Positions 49,488 to 62,877 of a stretch of 64,000 nucleotides of DNA are shown here, in pieces. The stretch is from Brugia malayi (Eukaryota; Nematoda; Chromadorea; Rhabditida; Onchocercidae). The position numbers and the translations under genes were made by a program. The notes beneath the pieces are model-generated. The model searched no databases. It saw only the letters and a program-made list of their open reading frames with translations, and was not told the DNA's origin. The DNA is taken from contig NW_025062479.1 in assembly GCF_000002995.4 (NCBI RefSeq), positions 15,930,721 through 15,994,720 of the forward strand, written 5' to 3'. Numbering within the stretch: the stretch's first letter is position 1; the number at the start of each line of letters is the position of its first letter.

Positions 49488-52400
49488 ATGAATGCGAGTG
49501 ATGTGATTTTACACAATGATACAAATGGGCCATCAACGTCAAAAGAGCCATCTACAGCTGGTAATGATTGATATTTAATTTTCATCGAACTGTTGGATTT
49601 TTATTTTCATCACTATTCTTTAAATTTTGCTTTTTTTTTTCTTTTTCATTTTGTAATAAAAACAATCGTTGTAGAATGACATTATAACTTATAAACATGA
49701 TATAAAGTAATGATTAATATAATGAATATTGAATGCAGTTTGAATAATGGTATAATATCAGGATTTATGAATACAGTTATGATATAAATTGTAAATATAT
49801 TGCAAATCATGTGATGACATGATATCAATAAGTGTTTATTTTTCAGAAATAATTGTAGGATAGATTTATATATTTATAGACGAGGCAGATTATATATTGG
49901 ATGAAGATTTTCGGCTTGATGCTAAACATTTAAATCGTGTTCATGAGGAATTAGAAAAATTGAATATTGCGACTGATGTAATCAATAAATTGGAATTACA
50001 ACTTGATGAAGCAAGAGCTACCTTCAGGTATATTCGAATTCACATGTTCTTGTACTGCTTTTGGAGTTTTCATACTTTTGCACTGTGTCATATCATGGTG
50101 TCCCACTGATATTTTATGAAATTTTAGGCAGAAAAATGGAAAGTTCAAATTAAATTTTTCACAATAATTATTTGATTAGTAATATTCATGTTAAAAGATT
50201 TGGTTATATTTGATGCATTTAAAAATATATATTTCAGTCTGAGTTTTAGGATTATTTTTGCTTTCAGGAAAATTCAAACTTCCTGGTCTGAAAAATTGAA
50301 TGAATTAAGTCGTAAATATGGTTCAGCTATTGCGAAAGGTCGTCCTTATTATGAAGCAAAGCTTAAGGTGAATCTAATAAAACTTTTTGTCATTTATAAT
50401 TTTTATATTGAATGAAAGGTAGTGTGGTGTTAAAAAACTATGAAATATTTCATATTCATGCTAATGTACGTCTGAGAATTTCCTTTTCCTATGAATGTAG
50501 CATTTTAATGCAGTATTATTAATCTTAGTTACATAAAACAATGAGCAAAGAAGCTATGCTTTAAAATTTTAACTTTAGAATGCGCTAACTTTAGAATTCT
50601 ATTTCTCAATTATAAAAATATGTGAGATATGTTAATGATATTTTTGTCTTGGAATTTATGATTTACCAGCTGATGTAGCAGTTGCATTAGAATAAATTTC
50701 TAATCATTCACTAATTTTAGTAATGAAAGTATTTGATTTCATCATAGTCAATTAATTGTTGGGAAATGGCGGAATTTCGTGATCCTGAAAAAAGTCTTTT
50801 ATTTGATTGTATATATTTGTTCAAAAACATAATGATTTGGATATTAAGTAGAATGATTATTATCAATTCAATTAGCAATATTAGCAATCTTATTTAGATC
50901 AATGATGTTAGATCTATTTTAGTATGTATTTTAACATGGTATGATATATGCTAATTCCTTTTTATCCACATTAATGATTGCCTTTTGTGGAAATCCGAAT
51001 AGATCAATCAGCGGTTATTACTAAAAATCAGCAATTTTACTAATCATATAGTCATCTTCAGGTTTCTCATTAGAATTTTAAGGAAAAAAATGAAATAATT
51101 TTTGTACCATTTTTATTCATAGAATATTTTTTTTTTCTTTAAGGAGAGACGGTTGCGTGAAGAAGCGCAAAATGCCGCGATACGTTTCGAGCGTGCCAAT
51201 TCAATGCATGCAGTAGCAAAGCAACAAGTGAAATTGACCCAAGATAGTTTAAATCGACAACGAAGTATCGAACCAGAATGTTTAGAGGTTAAGATTGTTT
51301 ACCTGTATTCTACTGCTAATACCACATTTATTTATTCTAATTTATTAATATTCGTTTTTATTTTGGAATTAGCGTCATAGGTGTGTCTTTATGACATGAT
51401 TTTGCTGCCACCACAATTGTTAAGTCATTTTATAATATTTAATCTGAGGAAATTAATTGAAAGTATATATCAGCGTTATAATTAGAGCAGTTTGTTTCAT
51501 AATTTTTTCCTGAAAATCTTAAGAAACCTATAAAATGTCATGTAAGGGTGGAATTAGTTAATTTATTATTTTACAGGTTTTGAACCATCATATTCAACGT
51601 GTAAATGAAGCGGAGCAAGAACGTATAGCGGCTGAAGAGCTACATCGTTCAATATCGGAGCGTATGACGCAGTTATCAAAAGAAATTGCACAGATGCTAG
51701 AGGCAAATGCTCGATCTATTAAGAAAAGTCGACATTATTTTGAGCAACGCATCGAATTTACAAGAATTTTGGAGCATCAGAAAAGTTTAATTCTGAAGCT
51801 TGAATCTGAGGTTATTATGACAGTTTTTTTATTCCTGATTTTTATCTGCAAAGTATTTTTGGATACTGCAATGTTTTTAATTATTTTCAATAATGCTGAT
51901 GATTTTTAAAGGTCCGTCAGAAAAAGTATGATTATACATCGTCGTTGAGGAATTTGGAGCAAATATCAGATGCTATACATGAAGAGAGAAGTGTATGATT
52001 TTTTTCAAATTAGCTATATCTTTGCAATATATTTGATAATAGGTAAATGTAAATGTACTCAGTGCAATATTTTATTCGTGTTTTATTGGTCGAAATCTTT
52101 TAGTAATAAACTACTACTAATAATTAGAGCAGTTTATTGCTCTAAAATAAAAATCATTTTACAATAATGATGGCTATTAATTCACATATTCGAGTAATTC
52201 AATAGCAATAATAATCATGTGCTTGCCAAATTTTTTTTTATCAAACTACGTTCTCATTCTTTCCGTAATGTTTGATAACAGATAGTATATGGTAGCAATT
52301 GAAAAATATGTTTTGTTCTGCACTGTATTATTTTCATATTTTATAGTTATCAAGTGTGAGACGTGAACCTGGTGTTGGTTGTGATTCACCTGACTTACCG

Positions 52401-53932
52401 TCCTATGAGGTAGCATTCAGTAAAGAGAAAGCGCAACGTCGAGTTGAAGAGGAAGAGGAAAGGAGACGTAAAGCAGATATAGCAAATACTATTGCTCTCG
52501 AAGGGATTAAAGTAACTTTTGATCAGGTGTGCTTTTTTGTTTAGTAATTTTTTTCCGGTGAAGAAATAATGGATTATAATTTTTTCTGTGTAAAAATTGA
52601 TTATGCTTACCTCCTGGGAAATATTACTTAAAGTGATGTAACTTTTTATTTTAAAAATGGTGTCTTTTCCGAATTATCCGATTGTTATTGTAAACATATA
52701 AATATATTTGTGACTTATTATAATGTGAAATAACGTTTTTTATCTGGTAACATTTTTTATCACTTTTTAGCTTTCTTTGGATTGCGATAAAGCAATCGAT
52801 CCTGCTCTGTTTGATGATTCACCTGAAGCGACTGATTCAGGTGCAGGTAAAGATGGAACTCTCGGTTCTGGTGTTATATTACTTGCGCAACAGTTGATTC
52901 TTAGTCAGGGCAAATTGAAACAAAATAAAAGCGTTAGGTAAAACTACATTTTAATTAATATACAGTTCATTAGAACAATAAGTACTGTTTTTATGTACTG
53001 TTTAAGAATAGATCATTTTAGGCAATATTTTATCTCTCTTTCTCTTTCTCTATCGTCGTGAATATTTTTTCAAAATTAGTAAGCATACTGTACAGAAGAT
53101 ATCATTAATAGTAAATATTTAGGTTATCAGCAGATTTGACTGATTTTCGATATCGCACTGAATTGCCCGTGGGCGCAGCTACAACAGGAACAATTTCTTT
53201 ACCTGATGGCAGTGATAGTGATAGTTCAGTGGAAAGCAATCATACGGGAGTAACGATGAACACAGATGATTTATCAGGAATGCTTCGAAGTCATTCTCAA
53301 ATGATTGAAGTAAATTTGTGCTACATATCACTTCGCTATAATAAAAAAGAAAAAGCAATAGTTGTAGATTAGAACTATGATATAAATTATGAGTGTTCTT
53401 TTAATTTAGTTTAGAACTATTCTGTTTCATTTCTGTTCATCGTTAGCATATATTTTCGACTTAATTTTCTTTTTTAAAGTGAAAAGTACAATGAAATAAG
53501 GTGGTAAACTTAATATGCCTTATAAACTTTGTTTATTTGATGATAGCAACAGCAAAGTAGAAGAATATGTTAGCGTAATAAATTTTTTATTTCCATATTA
53601 TTGTCAGTAATATTGGTTAATGTTTGTTAAAAGAAGAAAGAAAGAAAAGGACGATTTATAATTCGTTTATATTAAATAACATTTCAGACGTTCCAGGTAG
53701 TCCATCATACATAACGACGTACATGCAAAAAAAAAAAAAAAAAGTGGAAGTTATTATCTTTTTTAGGTTATATTAATCAGTTATTCAGTAGATTAAGTTA
53801 TTTATTTTTCAGGAAATTGATGAATGTGCTCAGCGTACGGAAACTATATTGCATAATGATTTGAATGTTATTCGTAGAACTGGAAATGATGATGTAGAGC
53901 GAGATAGCGGCCATAGTTCATCAAGTTACTAG
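49488..53932 (+). CDS. rei-1: SH3BP5/REI family protein (Rab11 guanine nucleotide exchange factor), 477 aa
   Basis: Ten exons: 49488-49560, 49880-50027, 50268-50367, 51144-51287, 51577-51810, 51912-51992, 52347-52526, 52771-52937, 53123-53309 and 53813-53932 (TAG). Phases close at 1434 nt. Residues about 40-265 form the long antiparallel coiled coil typical of SH3BP5: VHEELEKLNIATDVINKLEL, KYGSAIAKGRPYYEAKLKER, HIQRVNEAEQERIAAEELHR and SSLRNLEQISDAIHEERS, all close to human SH3BP5 (YYEARR..., LNHA..VNEAEEER, LRNLEQISEQIH). SH3BP5 and C. elegans REI-1/REI-2 activate Rab11 on Golgi/recycling membranes. A charged helix (EKAQRRVEEEEERRRKADIA) and a Ser-rich acidic tail ending in DSGHSSSY follow. 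Two internal acceptors are AAG. The paralog (rei-1 or rei-2) cannot be settled here, so the symbol is provisional. Confidence 0.93.
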
Positions 53933-55756
53933 TCATTTGTTGCGATTCTCTATTTCTTCTTTTTGGTTATCATATTTCTTTTCTTTCTTGACATTAGAAA
54001 TGTTTGATGAAATAATATGAACAGCTACATTGTTCGTATGTTTTTAAATATTATCACTTGTATTATGATTTTATTAAAATCATTATAACATCATTCTTAT
54101 TAACTAAACAAAAGAATAAAGCACACATTGACAGTACAACGTTCTTAAGTCTTTTTTTATGTCTTGCCACGTTTGGATAACCTTTACTCAAACGTTTTTA
54201 CAATTTTTGTATATCATGCGGGTAGTTGAAATTGTTAAGTATTCCATCTACTTAGGTCCATTTTATATCTCTGTTCCTATCCTTTGCACCATTTGCAGAA
54301 TATATGCACTTTCTGAAAACGTTTCAATTACTTTAATATTGTTGTACGTAACTGTATCAAGTAATTTTGTCCTTGGAGGTATTAGGCATTGACATTTCTA
54401 GGTTTGTGTTATAGTCTTGATGAATGATGGATATAATTAAACGAGTTCGAAATCGATGAAAGATGAAGTTGAAAGTAATTTCTAAAGAGCAGGAATTACT
54501 TTCTGGAAATATGAATTAGTCATTTTGACCATTTAATCATTAGACCATAAATTTATTCATATTCCAGTGCATTTTATATTTTTCATTATATATCTGTAAG
54601 ATCTTTCACGTTCAAAGGCGTAATATTGATTTGTTTTCTGTAATTAATTAATCTGAGTACTTTTAAAATTTCCGACATTAAGTAATTTGAATTAAGTAAT
54701 GAAAGCTCTTTTCAGTGCAAGGGAGATGTCGTAGGTTACGCTGAAAAGTAGCAGAAATTGTAAGGCAGCTTTCATTTAGTTTTACTAAGTTCAATTAGTT
54801 TTACATTCATATGTATTCTTTTAACAGTGATTCATGTTGCAAATAAAATTTTCAAGGAAATTTATTCAATTTCCGCAGATTTTCGATATATTGTTCAAGT
54901 GTTTGTGGGTGTATGTTAGAATACTTATAATTGCCGAAGAGGATGACATTTACTTGTGTTGAATTTGATCTATTTTAATGCGTTTCAACTTATTTGTTCC
55001 ATCGTTTCGATACATATCATGCATATATTAATGAAAACAGACATTTGAATTCACAAAATAGTCATGAAATATTGCTAAGCAAATGAAATCAGACATAGAT
55101 TCCTCGGTGGATTTTTAAGTAATCAGGAATATTTTCTCGTCTTGGTACTAGTGAGCCAGCTTGTTCAAATGTAATGTATAGTCTAAAGTGATTTGTAGGT
55201 GTATGTATGCGCATATTCTTTGTTATGTATATGTGTTAATGTCCAATTGAGTAAATGATGTTATTGTGATAAAGAAAATGTCAATTTCGGCTGATAAAAT
55301 CATTATATTGCTGATTCTGAACTTTCATGTTGAACGTATCAGCATAATTTAGCAGCATTATTTATTCAAATAATATGAAAAATGATTTAATTATATGAAT
55401 GGAGTAAGTTGTGGAAATAATAGCAATTTAAAGCACAATTTCTAATTTTCCGGAAGCATAACACGTGAAGTGGTTGAAGCTATCTGTTGGTGCTTGTCAC
55501 TACTGTATAAACAATATTTCCAAATAATCTAAAAAATAAGAATTTAAAGAAGTGCAGAAGTGAAGATTGTATGTGTAGGTTTAAGTTTATAAAAGATTGT
55601 ATTATAAACGGTGGGGAAAAATTTTTTTTTTATTCATTCAATGTTTTTATCCCGAAAAACATATGAGTTTGTTGAAAGAAAAAAACTTTTCAGATATGGT
55701 GACGTGTTATTGAAACGTGAAGTAGCGGAAGTGTTTTTTCAAGGTTTTGTTCTACT
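53933..55756. other. Intergenic region between the REI-family gene and mrpl-35
   Basis: Starts with the 3' UTR (AATAAA at about 54115). A 77-codon hydrophobic open frame at 54159-54392 has no supporting signals. A trans-splice-like TTTTCAG ends at 55693, 63 nt before the mrpl-35 start, and the 5' leader contains a five-codon upstream ORF (ATGGTGACGTGTTATTGA). Confidence 0.5.
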
Positions 55757-56889
55757 ATGACAATATTGTTGAATGGATGTAAAGTGGTGCCATTGGCGGT
55801 TAAAAATGGTTTCGAGATTACGAAACGTGGTATTGCAAGGATACCGCATTGGGAATATCATATCAGGTGCTTATCTGTACTATTAGGATTGAGCAATCAG
55901 ATGAAATATGAAAATCTTATTTTCTCATCAGTGAATCTCATCTCAATTTGAAACGATTATTATGTAGACCACGGGTTATTTTTGATAATTCCTATAGGAA
56001 TAGCATTTGCATTATTTATATTTCTCCATATAGAAACGTTTAAAATTTCATGCTTTTTTATATGATAACAGAGCTTTTTTTTGTATTTGGTCTCATCGTA
56101 ATTCTAGGTTTGATCCAAAAGAAGGGCGCAAAAGACCGTGTCAGGATGTACTGGATCGTTTCAAACGGCTTAATAACGGCATGTGGATACGTGCACAAAT
56201 GGGAAGGAATGTGAAACGGTATAAAAAAGATGAAACCTTTTTAAAGGTTGATTTCTTAAGTTTTTACTTTTTTGATAACAAACCGAAATTTACCAATTAA
56301 AAACCGCAAGTTACAAGACACAACTTTTTGTTTCCTATATGATTGAAGAAGTACACTGAATATAGCTTCAATTTATTGACAATGTAGCTTCAAGTTTGAA
56401 TGAATTTAAATGAAATTTTTAATATTGGAAATAATTCTTTCGCTTACTTGGGAAAGTTTTAAAAATAATGTCGATTATTATAGAAGTAGTATGAAAATAA
56501 TCCTAATTCCTGACTGCTCTATTCTTCTTTCGATACGTGTACAGTAAATTATGTAAATATTTGTGTTAATTTTAGACAAGTTACTATTATGAGACATGTA
56601 CAAAAGAGGAATGCTGGATGCTAGATCGTATGATGACACCATTTTGGTTACGACCGAAATACTATATCGATGATCCTTATGAGGTTATAATTTTTCTAAT
56701 CAATTTGTTTTGAAGAAATATCAAATTTAATTTAGTAGAAAATATACTTTAAATTGTTTGTTGCAGCCTTACAATGTACGACATGGAATTAAATCACCAA
56801 GGATCGGTTTGAATGGTAAATTTGCACGAGAGCGTCCAAAAATTTTGCTAGAGGATAGTATTGCTGATCGTTATTTTCACGATCGTTAG
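55757..56889 (+). CDS. mrpl-35: Mitochondrial large-subunit ribosomal protein bL35m
   Basis: Four exons: 55757-55866, 56108-56246, 56576-56683 and 56767-56889 (TAG 56887-56889); 480 nt, 159 aa. The conserved region [20 protein letters not shown] followed by [18 protein letters not shown] matches MRPL35 (RK..VK.VIDRF.RL..G.W.R..AG..KK...K). The later LLDKM..FW.R..WYVDDPY motif of human MRPL35 is matched by [21 protein letters not shown] (residues about 95-115). It is a structural protein of the mitoribosome large subunit. The N-terminus ([20 protein letters not shown]) is weakly basic and fits a mitochondrial targeting sequence. The C-terminal extension ([20 protein letters not shown]) goes beyond bacterial L35. 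The gene is convergent with the kinase, 393 bp apart. Confidence 0.92.
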
Positions 56890-57282
56890 ATTGATTTCAA
56901 ATAAATAGCAATGACATAATTAAATGTCATTTTCTTGTTTTGGGAGATAAAAATTGATGCACTATCTCTTATTGCTATTACATTAATTATGTTGTTTAAT
57001 AAAATATGCGACTATAAATGTCCTATCGTTGTAGTTTACAAAGAAAAAACTCTTTAAAAATGATGGTTGAATTAATCTTACACACTTATAAATTGAGTTA
57101 ATAAATGAACATTATGTATAAATTACTATGTACTAATTGTATTAGTCATGTTTCCCTAAAGTAAGAAGGAAGAAACTGGAAGAAAGTATAAGTTTATACT
57201 ATCGTCATCAAAGGTTAATTGTGATTATCATCATACATAAGCTAAAAATCATACATATCTCACAGATGTTAAAGAAGGTCAT
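56890..57282. other. Convergent gap between mrpl-35 and the kinase gene
   Basis: Contains the two 3' UTRs, with AATAAA-like signals near 56902 and 56999 on the plus strand. Nothing else seen. Confidence 0.5.
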
Positions 57283-60200
57283 CTATCGACGTGATTTCTT
57301 CGCTCTTCTCTTGGAGCTTCTCTTTGAGCTGTAATTTGAAAAAAAAAAAAGACGTGTTGATGTAAACAGTTTGAGCAGTTTGCTTCTCATAGATAGAAAT
57401 ATATAAAAGTCCATCTTAAATTTGAGAAATACTTTAATTCATTGGATTTGATTAATTATTCAAAATACAGCATGCATATGCATATTTCTTCCGTCACACA
57501 AAACATAATAGTAACATAAAATATTTCTAAAACTATGAATTACATATCAATTAATTACTGTGTAAGATTTCATTCGTTCAAATATTTCCTAATATACTTA
57601 CCTTTTTTTCAATTTTAGCGATGATTTATTAGCAGAAGATGTCGACGATTTTGATTTATAATGATTCATTTGCATATTTCTACCCGTTTGTTTTGGTGTG
57701 CTAGCAATAATATTAGCTTGCTTTTCACTAATATCATTTCTGAAACAAAGAGAGAAATAAAAGCAAAATTCATATCCATTCTCTTAAATATTTCTAATCA
57801 AGAAATCATTATATCATAAGTAATATGAAAATGACAAATAGGAAGAGTAAAATAATAGAATGTTCCACTTACTTTGTGGTCAATTTCATCAATACGGATG
57901 CTACGGTATGCATTGTTGGCCGTTTGCTGACATCAGCATTCCAAGCTTTCTTACAAAGTTCTTGAAGTATATTTGGTACTGTAGGAGGTATCGATAATCG
58001 ACTACCTTTCAGAACCTATTAATGAATTTTAAAGGAAACTAAGAATTTATGAGTCTGTTTTCCGTTTTTCTATTAAAATATATCATTTTGTGTATGAAAA
58101 AAAAAAAAAAAAAAAAAAAGAAAGAAAGTTTTAATTATCAAAAATGTCATTTGAAATCTTTAAAAGTTAGTTAATGAATTTAAATATTATGTCATTTGTG
58201 AGAGATATTTTTCCATTCATTTAAATTGTCATGGAAGAAATCTGAATTAATTCATACTTCAGCTTTAACACGTGCTCGATCCCAGCCTGCATAAGGTTCT
58301 GTAGCATCATTGAAAATTTCCCAAACCATAACAAAAAAGGCCCACGTATCAGAAGGAAAGGAATAAATTAGCGTCCGAAATACCTTCATAATTTACGCAA
58401 TTATTTAAAGTTTTTAATTAATACTCGACAATTGCTAAAATCAAGAAACGAAAAAATCAATAATCAATTTTAGATTAGCGCACCAATTACGATTTTTTTT
58501 TTTTTTTTTTTGAAGCATAGACTAAATGACAAAGTTTACAATTTCAAAAAGTTCAAAATAAAAAATTATTAATAACGAAAATTACCTCAGGTGCAATCCA
58601 TCGAACAGGTGCTTTATCAGTGGGTTGCAATTTATATTGAGGTCCATAAGTGGACATACCAAAATCACTCAATTTAACTATTTCGCCTGTATACAAACAA
58701 TTACGAGTTGCCAAATCCCTAAAATAAAATTTTAAATGATCAGAATCTCACCCATTTTAACTGTCTAAATTTTATTATCGTAAAATGATAAAATGATACC
58801 AGTTTGCGGTGCAAAGATTAGGTCATTTTTCTCCAAATTACTCATTTAAGTCTCATGCAATTTCACTTTAATTATTGAACTTTTGTATTGTAATAAATGA
58901 TATATTTATTACAATCAAGGAAACTATGTATTAAAAGTAATTTAATTATAAAATTTTAAACTTCATTTTTTCTATTTTTTTTTTTTTGGTGACTGAATTT
59001 TTTTTTTTTGGTGACTGAAACTCAACTCACATATATATAATATAAAGATATCATCATTACATTATGTAAATTTATTCCATAAATTAAAACATTAAAATTA
59101 ATAAATTCCTTCGAATATTAATAAAGGAATAATAAAAATAGAATATAAACCTATGCATAATATTTTGGCTATGTAAGTAGGCTAAGCCAAATGCAGCATC
59201 ACGAATCATTAATAGTTTATTTTTCATTGAAAGATTATTACCATTCTTCCTAAGAAATACATCCAATGCACCTTCCTGAAATTTTGGAAGAAAAATCTAT
59301 GAAATTCAAATTGTTTTAACTCAAACAAAAAAAAAAAAAAAAAAAAAAATGTTGTCGCTTGGTAAAATTATGCAACTTTTTGAAATTCAAAGCAAAAAAC
59401 AAAAAAAAAAAAAAAAAAAAGGAGAAACAAACTTGATGTAAACTGGATGTGGATTTTAATTTTGATATCAAAAAGAAGATTACTAATTAAATATAAAAAA
59501 AAAAATTACCTTGACAAGTTCCATCACAATCATTAAAGGTTCCTTTCTATTAGCAACCCCATAAAACCGAACAATATTTTCATGTCGTAAATTTCGTAAC
59601 ATTCGAACTTCACACATCGCTTCACGTACTTTTTCTTTTGTCATTGCATCACATTTAAGCTTACAAAAGAAAAAACGGAAACATATTTATTTGCTTATGC
59701 TTAATTGAATGTAAGAGATATGAAAAATATGAGAAATACTTCGTTTGATAAAATAAGAAAAAGATAAGCCTAATTATATAGGTGAGGAAAAAAACCGGAA
59801 GTTTCTCGACAAGTATTGATTAATTTTGCATTTATTCAAGATATTATTTAAATTATTACGTAATTCAAACTTTAAAGAAAAAAGAAAACTTAAATTTATG
59901 TAAAAAAGCATTCATTTTATTGCTTACAACTTTAACAGCAGCTTTAACATGAAATCGAGGAGTAAGTGCAAGATTAGCTGAATGTACTTCACCAAATGCG
60001 CCTTCGCCAAGTTTTTGAAGAAGTTGCAACTGTTGATGTTTCAATTCCCATGACTAAATAAAAAAGAACAAAAAAAAAAAAAAAAAAAAAAAATATTTCT
60101 TACGCTTAAGGTATAAAATTTACACGTATATGAAGAATTATATTAGTATGCGATAATTTTTTTTTAATTACTAAAAATGTAAAATGAATATGATGATGGC

Positions 60201-62877
60201 AAGAAATTAATGTTTTATTATGCTAAGAAAACACTGTCATACAATCTTACTATTGGGAGTAAATATATAAGAAGTGAATTTGTTATCATATAATAATATC
60301 TTCTTAATGAGAATAAAATGTTAACTATCAATACAATGAATAGATGAATAAAATAAAAATGAAATTTCCTACAACAAAGAATTAAAATAGTATCCGTGAT
60401 GACAATAATTAATTAAAATATATACTTGCGTGACAATTGGATTTTTTAGTAATACACGTTCTTTTAGTATTTTAAATCTATGTTGAGCATAATAATTAAC
60501 CAAATCGGTAATTGTGGGAAATGTACGACTAGGTTTTATTCCATATCGATTTTTCAATTTGTCGTAATGCAAAATGATATGATGCTTGCCGTGCCATGCA
60601 ACTGATAAACATAGCTTAAATAAATGATAGCTTTAATTGATAGCATAATATAATTTTATGCTAAGAAAAAAAGAAAAAAAAAAAAAACGAAGATCTTTAA
60701 AGAGATTTATAAATGGAAAAAAAATAGAAAAAAAGAAGAAAAGTAGGAATAATTGATCAGAAACAAGAACATTTGCAACTGAAACGATTGTATGATTCAC
60801 GAAATATTTCCCCACATTAATCTGATAACTGTTTCTCTTTGTGCTTGAGGCTTTTGATTGATTACTTTATGATAATTTAATGACTTTTAAAAAACCTTGA
60901 AAATTATTTATGTTAGGCATCAGAAATGGATAAAAAATTGGATAGATTTCTGATAATGTGATAAATACCGTGTTAACGTGATATATTCCATAATAACACA
61001 AAGTAATTAATCAAAATATAATATGATGTGATTAATACAATGTAATTTGATTAAGTTATTCAAATATCTTCATGTCTTTCAGATCATTACTTGAGATAAA
61101 TGGATTGTGACCAACTTTTACTATATGTTCTTTTTTTTTTTTTTTTTACTATATGATCTCTAAGATGATTGGATAAAAGATAAAAAAAGAAAAACAAATT
61201 CATAAAAATTAAATAAGCTTTAGGAATTATTTAAGCATTAGGAATGGATGGATTGAGAAGATGAAGAAAAATGATAGAATTTAAATTAAATAAGTAGTTA
61301 TCAGAATTCAAATTTAAATCATTCCTAAGAGAACAAATACAAAACTTGTTAGACATTCTTCTCAGTATTTTTTCTTCTAGAGATTACTGCTAAATACTGT
61401 CACATGCTTAATTAACTGGCGATAACCTCACCCACTTTTATTCCTATCTCTAATTTACATCATTCGATAAACTTAATCCAAAACTCATTTGACAATTAAA
61501 ATATATTACAATTAATTCATTTCGTGTTTATAAAGTAACCAAAGAATTTCATGTTTTCAATTTTAGCATAAGTTCTAGGGAAATGAAATATTTTCATAAT
61601 GTTAATGTTATAATTATGAAACATTTCATTTACCTTTCGATCTTCACCAGAAAAAACTTCGGTAGTTCGTAGCAAAAAATCACCATCAAGTATGCAAAGC
61701 ATATTTGCATCTTCACGTGGCAGAAATCTAATACTTTAAATTTACTTTAAATGAAACACAAAAGTAAGCTGTAACAAAAAAAAAAAAAGACTTGGTAGCG
61801 TATGTGTGAATGACTATACTTGTAATTAGGTAACACATGATGACATATAATGGTTCATAAATACTAATTTTCTTTTTCTATTTAAGATTTTTTAAAATAT
61901 CAAATGAGAAGTGAAAAGTAAAAAAAAAAACACGAACCCATGAAAGTAATCATCTTCATCATCACCAGTAAATGTCGACGGAATAGTAGTTACGGCACCA
62001 GTAATAACTTTAGCTGATTTCATGCTAATCTTTGATACACTTTCACCTTTTCTCGCTATTGCAGACTTTGTTGGCGAAGTTTTCATTGTTATAATGGGAG
62101 ATTTTGTTGCCGGAGATCCTATTTTGGGAGATTTTATTAAAGGTTTTGTTTTTGTTATTGTTGTTATAGTTGTTGTTGCTGTTGCTGTTGTTGCTATTTT
62201 TGGTGATGTTTGAACTGGTGATGAAGCATGACTTGACGATGACGATGCTAATATTTGGCTATCATCTTTTTGCACTATATTTGACATTTGTAGCAATGGT
62301 TTCTCCGGTTCAATTCTTAACAAATTCTCATTTTGTGAATTTTGCGTTGATAAAATTTCCTTCAATTTTTCTCCCTCTGTTACAGTAGTATTTTCAAATG
62401 TTCGCAACTGCAAATTATTCACTGTTTCATTTGATTTCACTTTTTCGTCTACTTTTCTGTTGGATTCATTTTCTTCCACCTAAAATTATTCTAAAAACTA
62501 AAATTATTTTAATTAATGCTAGTTAACAATTGAAAGTAAATAAGTAAATTTCAAATTAATAAAATATATTCTTGACAAATATTCCACTAAATCGAACCTC
62601 AAATAATTTTAAACAAATAAATTATATGATAAAATTGACAAGGTTATTATCATTCCTAAATGTATTATCAAATAGCAAATCATTCTCTGTAAGTTGAAAT
62701 TAAGGAATAAAAAGATAAACGAACTTTTTCCATAGAGATAACACTTGGCTGCGTAACATTTTCTTCATCTATTTTAACTGAATCCAGTCTCTCCTTATAG
62801 TTACTCTTACCTTTATCATTATCATTCTCATGTGCATTTTCTTCGTCATTTTTTAACTGTTTCAGTTGTAAAATATC
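57283..62877 (-). CDS. FES/FER-type SH2-tyrosine kinase, 5' end not resolved
   Basis: Twelve exons: 62877-62725, 62479-61938, 61727-61634, 60614-60426, 60053-59928, 59659-59510, 59275-59151, 58718-58586, 58383-58258, 58015-57873, 57739-57602 and 57328-57283 (TAG). All phases close over 654 codons. Visible residues 1-228 are low-complexity, Glu/Lys- then Ser/Thr/Lys-rich. The SH2 domain (about 229-326) has [15 protein letters not shown], the phosphotyrosine-binding GDFLLRTTE and [17 protein letters not shown]. The kinase (about 327-590) has GEGAFGEV (342-349), AAVKV with Lys367, [18 protein letters not shown] (Asp461), SDFGM (478-480) and PVRWIAPE, so it looks catalytically intact. The tail is basic ([17 protein letters not shown]). 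Nematodes have many such kinases, several sperm-specific. The start lies upstream, perhaps beyond 62890; a possible exon (VRQKLNEEYVKETKKF) is near 63594-63644 but its phase does not fit. Confidence 0.9.

Noticed and set aside
54159..54392. 77-codon hydrophobic open frame after the REI-family gene
   Set aside because: T-rich DNA gives hydrophobic frames by chance; it starts inside the 3' flank and has no acceptor or polyadenylation context of its own.
60783..60836. Extra kinase exon ([14 protein letters not shown]) between the SH2 halves
   Set aside because: Its phase does not fit the next exon, whereas starting that exon at the TTTAAG acceptor (60614) gives [12 protein letters not shown] and an unbroken SH2 domain.
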